From contig NZ_JZUE01000002.1 in assembly GCF_000969605.1 (NCBI RefSeq), positions 1 through 64,000 of the forward strand: 64,000 bases of DNA, read 5' to 3'. Shown one piece after another: positions 57,058 to 64,000 of the stretch; the stretch's first letter is position 1; every line of letters starts with the position of its first letter. The stretch is from Aquincola tertiaricarbonis (lineage in GTDB: Bacteria; Pseudomonadota; Gammaproteobacteria; Burkholderiales; Burkholderiaceae_C). The notes below the pieces were generated by a model. That model searched no databases. It was given only the letters and a program-made list of their open reading frames with translations, and had not been told where the DNA came from. The position numbers and the translations under genes are program-made.

Positions 57058-57268
57058 TGACGACCCCACGCCCCCCACCGTCTTCGCGCTCCCGCTGCTC
57101 ATGTGCTGCGCTTCTCTGGCCCTGGCCGCTGATCCGAAGGACCGGCGCATCGAATAGCCGGCCGCGGCCGACACGCCGGCCTCGCTCACGCTGATCGCAC
57201 GCGAAGGCAAGGTCGGCCGCGACGGCCCGTTCTACGACGACTACCGCCCGCAGCTGCTAGACAGGTGA
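57058..57268 (+). pseudogene. Remnant of a small secreted protein
   Basis: Fragments of one small exported protein are visible. An ATG at 57058 (MTTPRP) leads, after a frame change, into a signal-peptide-like stretch TVFALPLLMCCASLALAA in another frame. That frame reaches a TAG at 57155-57157 and then continues with coding-like sequence PAAADTPASLTLIAREG and GRDGPFYDDYRPQLL to a TGA at 57266. At least one frameshift and one in-frame stop are needed, so it is not functional. I do not recognise the family. It lies entirely within the segment bracketed by the 12-bp repeat. The remainder of 56908-57256 shows no gene. Confidence 0.55.
57257..57268. repeat. 12-bp direct repeat, right copy
   Basis: CTAGACAGGTGA, identical to 56904-56915. 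The CTAG here supplies the TAG stop codon of the leftward CoiA-like gene, so both copies sit at 3' ends of converging genes. Confidence 0.85.
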
Positions 57269-58051
57269 CTCGCCCGGCTTCCACCATGCCGGCTGGCAGT
57301 CCACGTACAGGCTGCACTGCGGCACCTGCACCGTGCCGCCCGACCACTCACGCCGCACCACCGGCCGGAAGCCCCGGCTGATCGCCACCCGCTCGCCGTG
57401 GTTGGGCGAGCGGTAGCGTTTGGAGCGGCGCACCTGGCCGCCCACCGTCAAGGGCTGGCCCTGGGCGTCGCGCGTGGTGTAGGCCGGCGTGTGCAGCCAG
57501 TGCGGTTCGAAATGCACCGGCTGCAGTTCGTCGTCCTGGGTCCAGTAGTACACCCGGCCGCCGTACGTGGCATGGCACCAGCGCTCCCAGGCGCGCGGGC
57601 TGTAGGGGCTGAAGCCGATCTCCTCGCCGGCCAGCGCCACCCACAGCACATGCACCCGCTGCGCGTGGTAGGCGAGGGTGCGGCGTTCCAGCACGTCCAG
57701 CGGCAGTTCGCTGCGCTGGATCTCGATGGCCACCGGCACGCCGCGGATCATCGCGAACACGTCGGCCACGTTGCTGCCGATGTCCTTCTCCAGCTCGACG
57801 CCGGCCACGTCCGCGGTGGCCTGCAGCGCGGTGAAGATGGCCTGCTTGCATTCACGGTGCTGGGTGCTTTCGCCCAGGCTGCGCACGCAGTCGCCGGGCT
57901 CGGCTTGGTGGCGGAAGTGGTGCACGCGGATAGCCCCCTTGACCAGCAGCGCCGGCTGGCCGCAGCCCGCACAGCGGAACGGCCCGTGCACCCGATGACT
58001 GTGGCCGGCCTGTACCTTGCGGCCGTCGGCTTGGCGGAGGGCGGTGAGCAT
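57257..58051 (-). CDS. CoiA-like protein (competence-associated nuclease family)
   Basis: A 264-residue protein of the CoiA-like type. The N-terminal part has a zinc-ribbon-like FRCAGCGQPALL, then RVHHFRH, a further Cys and the ESTQHRECKQAIF segment. The central part VADVFAMIRGVPVAIEIQRSEL has the Asp...Glu-x-Gln spacing of restriction-endonuclease-fold nucleases. CoiA is required for DNA transformation in Gram-positives; a Gram-negative role is not established. The ATG at 58051 gives a start near the family norm; an upstream opening would add 21 residues. No competence genes are adjacent. Confidence 0.75.
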   Translation of the reverse strand: MLTALRQADGRKVQAGHSHRVHGPFRCAGCGQPALLVKGAIRVHHFRHQAEPGDCVRSLGESTQHRECKQAIFTALQATADVAGVELEKDIGSNVADVFAMIRGVPVAIEIQRSELPLDVLERRTLAYHAQRVHVLWVALAGEEIGFSPYSPRAWERWCHATYGGRVYYWTQDDELQPVHFEPHWLHTPAYTTRDAQGQPLTVGGQVRRSKRYRSPNHGERVAISRGFRPVVRREWSGGTVQVPQCSLYVDCQPAWWKPGESPV

Positions 58052-58208
58052 GGGGTCTTGAACGGTTGCACAAGGGCGACGTGGTCGATTTTGAACCATA
58101 CGCCAGCGCCTCATTCCGCGGCCATGGCCATGGCCGACCTTGAACGTGAAGCCGACCAGGAAGCTGGTGGCGGCACACCACGCCCGCGTGCGCTGCAGGC
58201 TTCACGCC

Positions 58209-58483
58209 TCAACGTAGAACGGTGTCAACAGCCAGTCTATCCAGCACCGCGCGCACGCGCTCAGGCAACAGGCAAGCGTGCCGGCCGTGCCTTGCGCACA
58301 GGCCGGCTGCACGGCCAGGGCGTCGAAGTCGACCAGCAGTTGCCGGCATCGCTCGGACAGCAGCGTGCCGTCCACGGTCAGGCGAACGGTTCTCGTCGTG
58401 CGCTGGAACAGCCGCACCTGCCATGCCTGCTCCAGCCGGGCGACCGACTTGGCGACGGTGGACGGCGCGATGCCCATGTCCCA
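58209..58483 (-). pseudogene. LysR-family regulator remnant with internal deletion
   Basis: Part of a LysR helix-turn-helix, APSTVAKSVARLEQ and VRLFQRTTRTVRLTVDG, is encoded at 58322-58468. Its N-terminal helix is missing or out of frame. Soon after it, a different frame reads LPERVRAVLDRLAVD, a typical LysR C-terminal end, to a TGA at 58209. About 200 residues of effector domain are absent. This pattern means an internal deletion plus frameshift, so the gene is dead. Confidence 0.75.
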
Positions 58484-58502
58484 CGTGTGCGCCTGGCCCT
58501 TG

Positions 58503-58787
58503 TCGGTGACGCACCCGCTGGTCGGACAGCGATTCGCGGGCGCGCAGGCGGGGCGGGCCCTCGCTTGGTTCAACCTGCTGCTGTTCGCGGGTGTGTTCTT
58601 CTGGCAATGGGGCTTTGGTCTCGTGATTGCCTGGCTGCAGCCTGTGCTGGGGGTGGCCGATGCCTACCGGTTGGCGATGCTCATGCTGGCGTTGCTGTCG
58701 GCCCTGGGCTACCTCGTCTTCATGTCGAGATCCGGGCCGGGGTCGCGCTCTCAGCCCCGCCGGCCCAGCGCCTTCTCGATCTTCTGA
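58503..58787 (+). pseudogene. C-terminal fragment of an MFS transporter
   Basis: A reading frame on the plus strand encodes about 75 residues resembling the last two helices of a major facilitator permease: HPLVGQRFAGAQAGRAL, then the helices LLLFAGVFFWQWGFGLVI and MLMLALLSALGYLVFMS. No upstream part exists; the frame abuts the LysR remnant on the opposite strand. The tail after residue FMSR overlaps the Pmp3-like gene. It is a truncated remnant, probably joined here by the same deletion events. Confidence 0.65.
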
Positions 58788-58945
58788 TCGGTCTTGTACT
58801 GGCTCAGCGCATACACCGCCCAGATGGTGGCAGGCAGCCAGCCGATCAGCGTGACCTGCAGGACCAGGCAGATCACGCCGGCAATGGGCCGGCCGATGGT
58901 GAAGAAGGTGAGCCAGGGCAGTAGGAGGGCGATCAGCAGGCGCAT
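58751..58945 (-). CDS. YqaE/Pmp3-family small membrane protein
   Basis: A 64-residue protein with two hydrophobic helices separated by the family signature IGRPIAGVICLVLQ, and a short charged C-terminus KTDQKIEKALGRRG. Pmp3-type proteolipids affect membrane potential and salt tolerance in plants and yeast; the bacterial role is uncertain. It ends over the MFS remnant and is followed upstream by a 36-bp gap to the UvrA-like gene's stop, on the same strand. It appears intact. Confidence 0.9.
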   Translation of the reverse strand: MRLLIALLLPWLTFFTIGRPIAGVICLVLQVTLIGWLPATIWAVYALSQYKTDQKIEKALGRRG

Positions 58946-58981
58946 GGACGTGTTTGTGCAATGAAGGGGTGATGCCCCATC

Positions 58982-61681
58982 TTAAGCACCGCCCACCAGC
59001 GGCCGCAGGTAGGGCCCGGTGCGGCTGCCCTCGGCCTTCGCCACCGCGGCCGGCGTGCCGGCGGCCACGATGCGCCCGCCCTGGTCGCCGCCGCCCGGGC
59101 CCATGTCGATCACCCAGTCGCAACCCGCCACCACGCGCAGGTCATGCTCCACCAGCACCACGGTGTTGCCGGCTTCCACCAGCTGCTGCAGCTGGGCCAT
59201 CAGCCGGTCGACGTCGGCCGGATGCAGGCCGGTGGTGGGTTCGTCCAGCACATACAGCGCATCGCCGCGCTGGGCCCGCTGCAGCTCGGTGGCCAGCTTG
59301 ATGCGCTGCGCCTCGCCGCCCGACAGCTCGGTGGCGGGCTGGCCCAGCCGCAGGTAACCCAGACCGATGTCCCGCAGCAGCGCCAGCGGACGGGCCACCG
59401 CGGCATCCTCGGCGAAGAAGTCCAGCGCTTCCTCCACCGTCATCGCCAGCACCTCGGCGATGTTGCGGCCGCGCAGCGTCACCTGCAACGTGGCCTCGTT
59501 GAAGCGCTGGCCGTGGCAGGTGGGGCAGGGCGCGTACACGCTGGGCATGAACAGCAGCTCCACCGAGACGAAGCCCTCGCCCTCGCAGGTGGTGCAGCGG
59601 CCCTTGGCCACGTTGAAGGAGAAGCGGCCGGCGTCGTAGTGCCGCCGGCGCGCGGCCGGCGTGGCCGCGAACAGCTTGCGCACCGCATCGAACAGGCCGG
59701 TGTAGGTCGCCAGGTTGGAACGCGGCGTGCGGCCGATGGGCTTCTGGTCGACCTGCACCAGGCGCTTGATGCGCTTCAAAGCGGCTGCGTCGACACGGCC
59801 CTCGGCCCGCACCGCCACCTCGGCCTGCAGTGGATCGGGGTCCTCGTCCGCGGGCGGCACGGCCGGCTCGCCGCCCAGGTGCGCCTGCACCAGGCCCACC
59901 AGCGCCTGCGTCACCAGGCTGGACTTGCCGGAGCCGGACACGCCGGTCACCGCCGTCAACGCACCCAGCGGGAAGCTTGCCGCCACGTTGCGCAGGTTGT
60001 TCAGCGTCACGCCCTGCAGCGCCAGCCAGTCCGCCGGCGCGCGCGGCGTGCGCCGCACTGCGGCTTCTTCGGCGAAGAGGTAGCGCGCGGTGTGCGACGC
60101 GGCCACCTGCCTCAGGCCCTGGGGCGGCCCGCTGTACAGCACCTGGCCGCCGCGTTCGCCGGCGTCCGGGCCCACGTCCACCAGCCAATCGGCGCGGCGC
60201 ATCATGCCCAGGTCGTGCTCCACCACGAAGATGGAATTGCCGGACTGCTTGAGCTGCTCAAGCGCCGACATCAGCGCCTCGTTGTCGGCCGGGTGCAGGC
60301 CGGCGGAGGGCTCGTCCAGCACGTACACCACGCCGAACAGGTTGGAGCGGATCTGCGTGGCCAGCCGCAGCCGCTGCAGCTCGCCGGGGGACAGGCCCGG
60401 CGTTGCCCGGTCCAGCGACAGGTAGCCCAGGCCCAGCTGCTGCAGCGTGCGGATGCGCGACAGCAGCTCGGCAGCGATGCGCTGCGCGGCGATGCGCTTT
60501 TCCTCCGACAGGTTGGGCGTGCGCCGCGCGTCGTTGGCCGCCGCATGGGCCGAGCCGCCAGCGGCCACGCGGCGTGCGGTGTCGGCGCGGGCGGCCTCGC
60601 GGCTGAGCACCGGGTTGCGCCGCGGCGCCTCGGTCTTGAACTCGCCGCGGGCCGCGGGCGCCAACGCCTCGGCCACGCCATCCAGCGGCATCTGCTGCAG
60701 CGCGCCGATGTCCAGCCCGGCGAAGGTGACCGACAGCGACTCGGGCTTGAGCCGCTTGCCGTGGCACAGCGGGCAGGGGCTGGCCCGCATGTAGCGGGCG
60801 GCGCGACGCTTCATCAGCGCGCTGTGGGAATGGCTGAAGGTGTGCAGCACATGCTTGCGCGCGCCGATGAAGGTGCCCTGGTAGCTGGGCTCCAGCTTGC
60901 GGCGCAGGGCCTCGCGCGTCTGCGCGGGCGTGAGGCCGGCGTACACCGGCACCGTGGGCTGCTCGTCGGTGAAGAGGATCCAGTCGCGTGTCTCGCGCGG
61001 CAGGTCGCGCCAGGGCACGTCGACGTCGTGGCCCATCGTCACCAGGATGTCGCGTAGGTTCTGGCCCTGCCAGGCCGTGGGCCACGCGGCCACCGCGCGC
61101 TCGCGGATGGTGAGCGAATCGTCCGGCACCATGGTGCGCTCGCTCACCTCGAACACGCGGCCGACGCCGTGGCACTCGGGGCAGGCGCCTTGCGGCGTGT
61201 TGGGCGAGAAGTCTTCGGCGTAGAGCATCGGCTGCCCGGGCGGGTAGCTGCCGGCGCGCGAATACAGCAGCCGCAGCGAGCTCGACAAGGTGGTGACGCT
61301 GCCCACCGACGAGCGTGCATTGGGCGTGCCGCGCTGCTGCTGCAGCGAGACCGCGGGCGGCAGGCCATCGATGCTGTCCACGTCCGGCACGCCCACCTGG
61401 TCGATCAGCCGCCGCGCATAGGGCGAGACCGACTCGAAATAACGCCGCTGCGCCTCGGCGTAGAGGGTGCCGAAGGCCAGCGACGACTTGCCCGAGCCCG
61501 ACACGCCGGTGAACACCACCAGCGCATCACGCGGGATGTCGACGTCCACGTCCTTCAGGTTGTGTTCACGCGCGCCACGCACGCGGACCATGGCGGCTGC
61601 GGCGTGCGGTGGCGGGGGTGGCAAGGAATCTGGTTGCAAGCGGGCGGTCCCATGAAGCGGCAGCGTGTAGTGGGCAATCAT
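58982..61681 (-). CDS. UvrA2-type excinuclease ABC subunit A paralogue
   Basis: An 899-residue ABC-type ATPase of the UvrA family. It has two Walker A motifs GVSGSGKSS (first at 59-67), two signature regions, and CxxC pairs in [24 protein letters not shown] and CPTCHGQR. It is shorter than housekeeping UvrA (about 940-970) and lacks a clear UvrB-binding domain, features of the UvrA2/drug-resistance class. An insertion rich in Arg/Ala (about 430-475) is unusual. The ATG at 61681 is used; one at 61693 is possible. A role in tolerance to DNA-binding drugs or damage is inferred. Confidence 0.9.
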   Translation of the reverse strand: MIAHYTLPLHGTARLQPDSLPPPPPHAAAAMVRVRGAREHNLKDVDVDIPRDALVVFTGVSGSGKSSLAFGTLYAEAQRRYFESVSPYARRLIDQVGVPDVDSIDGLPPAVSLQQQRGTPNARSSVGSVTTLSSSLRLLYSRAGSYPPGQPMLYAEDFSPNTPQGACPECHGVGRVFEVSERTMVPDDSLTIRERAVAAWPTAWQGQNLRDILVTMGHDVDVPWRDLPRETRDWILFTDEQPTVPVYAGLTPAQTREALRRKLEPSYQGTFIGARKHVLHTFSHSHSALMKRRAARYMRASPCPLCHGKRLKPESLSVTFAGLDIGALQQMPLDGVAEALAPAARGEFKTEAPRRNPVLSREAARADTARRVAAGGSAHAAANDARRTPNLSEEKRIAAQRIAAELLSRIRTLQQLGLGYLSLDRATPGLSPGELQRLRLATQIRSNLFGVVYVLDEPSAGLHPADNEALMSALEQLKQSGNSIFVVEHDLGMMRRADWLVDVGPDAGERGGQVLYSGPPQGLRQVAASHTARYLFAEEAAVRRTPRAPADWLALQGVTLNNLRNVAASFPLGALTAVTGVSGSGKSSLVTQALVGLVQAHLGGEPAVPPADEDPDPLQAEVAVRAEGRVDAAALKRIKRLVQVDQKPIGRTPRSNLATYTGLFDAVRKLFAATPAARRRHYDAGRFSFNVAKGRCTTCEGEGFVSVELLFMPSVYAPCPTCHGQRFNEATLQVTLRGRNIAEVLAMTVEEALDFFAEDAAVARPLALLRDIGLGYLRLGQPATELSGGEAQRIKLATELQRAQRGDALYVLDEPTTGLHPADVDRLMAQLQQLVEAGNTVVLVEHDLRVVAGCDWVIDMGPGGGDQGGRIVAAGTPAAVAKAEGSRTGPYLRPLVGGA

Positions 61682-61785
61682 CGGGCCGCCCATCCAGTAA
61701 TTGACATAATCTTGATTGTGGCAGCAGAACCATCCCGACGACACGCGCTCCAAGCGCCTCCGATGCCATCGCCTACAGTCCCGGC

Positions 61786-62226
61786 GTGAACCGCCCGCAC
61801 CAATCCCTTCATGCCCCGGCGCCGGCCGCCGCATGGCTGCGTGCGGCGATGTTCGTGCTGCTGGCGTGGCTGGGCGTCCTGTGCGCAGGCCTGGGCGCCA
61901 GTGTCGGTCTGGCGTCGCACACACTGGCGGGCAAGCTGTCGGCGCATGTGCAGCCCATGCAGCGGCCGACCAGCGCCTCCGGGGCGTCGCAGGTCACGCG
62001 TTCGGCGCGTCGGCACGATACCGCGCAGGTTGCCGCAATGCGGTTGCCGGACGCGCGCTGGACCCACGCCGTGCTGGATGCCGGCATGGACGCGCTGCCC
62101 TCGGCCGTCTTCCGCCTGCCGGTGCTGGCGCAGCAGGCCGCCCAGCCGCCGCCGGTCACCGGGCCGCCGCGGTCGCGGCAACCCGCGCGCGCGCACCGCA
62201 GCCGCGCACCGCCTTCGCTGGCCTGA
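61786..62226 (+). CDS. Hypothetical membrane-anchored protein, 146 residues
   Basis: Begins with a GTG at 61786. One hydrophobic helix (about 18-44) follows a short N-terminus, leaving a C-terminal part of about 100 residues rich in Ala, Pro, Arg and His, with little predicted order and a very basic end. The composition is not typical of a folded enzyme. It lies 90 bp before the SecDF fusion on the same strand, so a shared transcript is likely. I do not recognise a family, and a chance frame in GC-rich DNA remains possible. Confidence 0.5.
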   Translation: MNRPHQSLHAPAPAAAWLRAAMFVLLAWLGVLCAGLGASVGLASHTLAGKLSAHVQPMQRPTSASGASQVTRSARRHDTAQVAAMRLPDARWTHAVLDAGMDALPSAVFRLPVLAQQAAQPPPVTGPPRSRQPARAHRSRAPPSLA

Positions 62227-62315
62227 CGACCCGCGCGCACCGCTGCGCGCGAACTTCGCCTTCCTGAAGCCGGCGTGCCCGGGCCCTGGCCCGCGTGCGC
62301 CCGTCAAAGCCATCG

Positions 62316-64000
62316 ATGAAAAACTCACCCTCCCTGGTGGCCCTGTACCTGGCCATCATCCTTGCCGGCCTGCTGTTGGCCTTGCCCAACGTGCTGCCCG
62401 CCTCCCTGCTGGAGCGCTGGCCCGCCTTCCTCCCGCAAAACACAGTGGCCCTGGGCCTGGACCTGCGCGGCGGCTCCCACCTCGTGCTGGAAGTGGACGG
62501 CAGCGAGCTGCGCCGCGAGCGCCTGCGCACCCTGGGCGAAGACGCCCGCCGCCTGCTGCGCGAAGCCGACATCCCTTGGCGCAGCGTGGAGCCGGCCGAA
62601 CGGGGCGTGGCCATCACCTTGCGCTCGGCGGCGCAGCAAGACCGTGCGCTGGAACTCATGCGCACGCTGTCGCAACCCGTCGGCGCAGCGCGGCAGGACC
62701 TGGCAGTGTCGCGCCGTGGCGGCGACGCCGTCGACGTGCTGCTCACCGAGGAGGGCCTGCACCAGTCGGTCGGCCGCGCCGTGGAGCAGAGCCTCGAAGT
62801 GATCCGCCAGCGGGTGGACCAGGTGGGCGTGGCCGAGCCCACCATCCAGCGCATCGGCGCCGACCGCATCCTGGTGCAGTTGCCCGGCCTGCAGGACCCG
62901 GCGCAGCTGCGCGCCCTGCTGGGCTCCACCGCCAAGATGAGCTTCCATCTGCTGGGCGACGGAAACGGCAACGGCATTGACGGCGTGCGCACCCTGCGCG
63001 ATGCCCAGGGCAACAGCTACCCGGTGAACCTGCGGGTGGAGCTGGGCGGCGACCGTCTCTCCGACGCCAGCGCCGGCTTCGATCCCGAGACCCGCGAGCC
63101 GGTGGTCAACTTCCGCTTCGACCGCACCGGCGCGCGTGAATTCGCGGCCATCACGCAGGCCAACGTGGGCCGGGCCTTCGCCATCGTGCTGGATGGCCAG
63201 GTGCTGAGCGCGCCGGTCATCCGCGAGCCCATCACCGGCGGCTCGGGCCAGATCTCCGGCAGCTTCACGGTGCAGGAGGCCACCACGCTGTCGGCGCTGC
63301 TGCGCGCCGGCGCCCTGCCCGCCAAGCTCACGGTGATCGAGGAGCGCAGCGTGGGCGCCGACCTGGGTGCGGACGTGATCGAGCGTGGCGTGCAGGCCGG
63401 CATCGGTGCCTTCGTGCTGGTGTGCCTGTTCCTCTTCCTGCTGTATGGCGGCTGGGGCCTGGTGGCCAACGTGGCGCTGTCGCTCAACGTGGTGCTCACC
63501 GTGGCCGGCATGAGCCTGCTGGGGGCCACGCTCACCCTGCCCGGCATTGCCGGCATCGTGCTGGGCATCGGGCTGGCGGTGGATGCCAACGTGCTGATCA
63601 ACGAGCGCATCCGGGAGGAGACCCTGCGCGGCCGGCCCGCGCTGGCCGCCATCGACGCCGGTTTCCGGCGGGCCTACGCCACCATCATGGACAGCAACGT
63701 CACCGCGCTGATCGCCACGGTGCTGCTGTTCTGGTTCGGCTCCGGTCCGGTGCGCGGCTTTGCGGTGACCATGGCGCTGGGCATCGTCATCTCGATGTTC
63801 ACCGCGGTGTCGGTGGTCAAGGTGATGATGCTGTCCATCGCCCGCCGCCGGCGGCTGAAGACCCTGCAGATCCGGCCGCTGCTGGGCTTTCGCCCGGTGC
63901 CCGACGGCACGCGCTTCGACTTCATGAAGACCCGCTTCATCGGCTTCGGACTGGCGGCGGCGATGGTGCTGGGCTCGTTGCTGCTGCTGCTGCGGCCGGG
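62316..64000 (+). CDS. secD: Protein-export membrane protein SecD, apparently fused to SecF (partial, runs off the window)
   Basis: SecD assists the Sec translocon by pulling substrates across with proton force. The visible 561 residues begin with a membrane helix (about 6-24), the GLDLRGGSHLVLEVD motif (about 45-59), a P1 domain, the GRAFAIVLDGQVLSAP region and the C-terminal helices with ANVLINERIREE and the SFVVD-like LAVDANV motif. After the last SecD helix and a linker (about 510-530), the frame continues into FDFMKTRFIGFG and a new hydrophobic helix typical of a SecF N-terminus. It is therefore probably a SecDF fusion, cut by the window end. It is far from any tgt/yajC neighbours, unlike the usual secD-secF. 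Confidence 0.9.
   Translation, partial: MKNSPSLVALYLAIILAGLLLALPNVLPASLLERWPAFLPQNTVALGLDLRGGSHLVLEVDGSELRRERLRTLGEDARRLLREADIPWRSVEPAERGVAITLRSAAQQDRALELMRTLSQPVGAARQDLAVSRRGGDAVDVLLTEEGLHQSVGRAVEQSLEVIRQRVDQVGVAEPTIQRIGADRILVQLPGLQDPAQLRALLGSTAKMSFHLLGDGNGNGIDGVRTLRDAQGNSYPVNLRVELGGDRLSDASAGFDPETREPVVNFRFDRTGAREFAAITQANVGRAFAIVLDGQVLSAPVIREPITGGSGQISGSFTVQEATTLSALLRAGALPAKLTVIEERSVGADLGADVIERGVQAGIGAFVLVCLFLFLLYGGWGLVANVALSLNVVLTVAGMSLLGATLTLPGIAGIVLGIGLAVDANVLINERIREETLRGRPALAAIDAGFRRAYATIMDSNVTALIATVLLFWFGSGPVRGFAVTMALGIVISMFTAVSVVKVMMLSIARRRRLKTLQIRPLLGFRPVPDGTRFDFMKTRFIGFGLAAAMVLGSLLLLLRP

Noticed and set aside
56900..57157. An 85-codon open frame as an intact secreted protein
   Set aside because: The signal-like stretch is preceded by unrelated residues with no start of its own, and is followed by an early stop and more coding-like sequence; interpreted as a pseudogene.
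61701..61706. TTGACA as the promoter of the 146-residue gene
   Set aside because: At the expected -10 position only GC-mixed sequence is found, so the match is probably chance.

Overview
The window is uniformly GC-rich, with codons ending almost always in G or C. Its gene families and orders point to a betaproteobacterium of the Burkholderiales (Rubrivivax/Leptothrix/Roseateles-like). The strongest marker is the order ExbB-ExbD-lpxK-trm112-kdsB-adk next to a divergent xseA and sodB. Support also comes from the propionyl-CoA carboxylase cluster that carries meaB and bioB, and from the phosphonate-associated families on the left. This placement is inferred from gene content; no rRNA or tRNA gene is present to confirm it. 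All calls were made by reading the sequence, without database searches.

Layout. (1) 27-9376 is a 2-aminoethylphosphonate (AEP) uptake and degradation locus. A tight leftward operon runs from the binding protein (6022-7059) through ATPase, fused permease, PhnW and an FAD oxidoreductase to PhnX. Divergent to it are a GntR regulator, a PhnZ-like HD-domain protein and an EamA-type membrane protein. (2) 9451-12511 holds a cardiolipin synthase, tadA and an LD-carboxypeptidase with a histidine-rich N-terminus. (3) 12699-19301 is a peptide-type ABC transporter operon, followed by two tandem TonB-dependent receptors (19494-25516), the first visibly less GC-rich. (4) 25583-32839 is a housekeeping block: SDR dehydrogenase, adk, kdsB, trm112, lpxK, ExbD/ExbB, xseA, sodB. 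(5) 32842-40574 carries a DUF72 protein, a TetR repressor and a divergent tripartite RND efflux pump. (6) 40581-46665 has a frameshifted amino-acid permease and a lipid A modification module (phosphoethanolamine transferase plus PAP2 phosphatase). The module is divergent from a PmrA/PmrB-like two-component system across an exact PmrA-box-like sequence. (7) 46688-56542 is the propionyl-CoA/methylmalonyl-CoA pathway with its own GntR regulator. (8) 56548-58945 is a degraded stretch: a 12-bp direct repeat bracketing a broken secreted-protein gene, a CoiA-like gene, and remnants of a LysR regulator and an MFS transporter. (9) 58982-64000 carries a UvrA2-type ATPase, a small unknown membrane protein and a SecD-SecF fusion that runs off the window.

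How the genes work together. The phosphonate locus should import AEP, transaminate it to phosphonoacetaldehyde and split off phosphate. Its flavoenzyme and HD oxygenase are candidates for widening the substrate range. The pathway at 46-56 kb should carboxylate propionyl-CoA, epimerise and isomerise it to succinyl-CoA, and it includes the GTPase that protects the B12 mutase and the biotin synthase that supplies the carboxylase cofactor. The PmrAB/EptA/PAP2 block should remodel lipid A phosphates in response to envelope signals. Several divergent promoters carry clear palindromes or repeats that make testable operators. I see no CRISPR array, complete insertion sequence, prophage or RNA gene. 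The most unusual material is the remnant-rich stretch at 56.9-58.8 kb.
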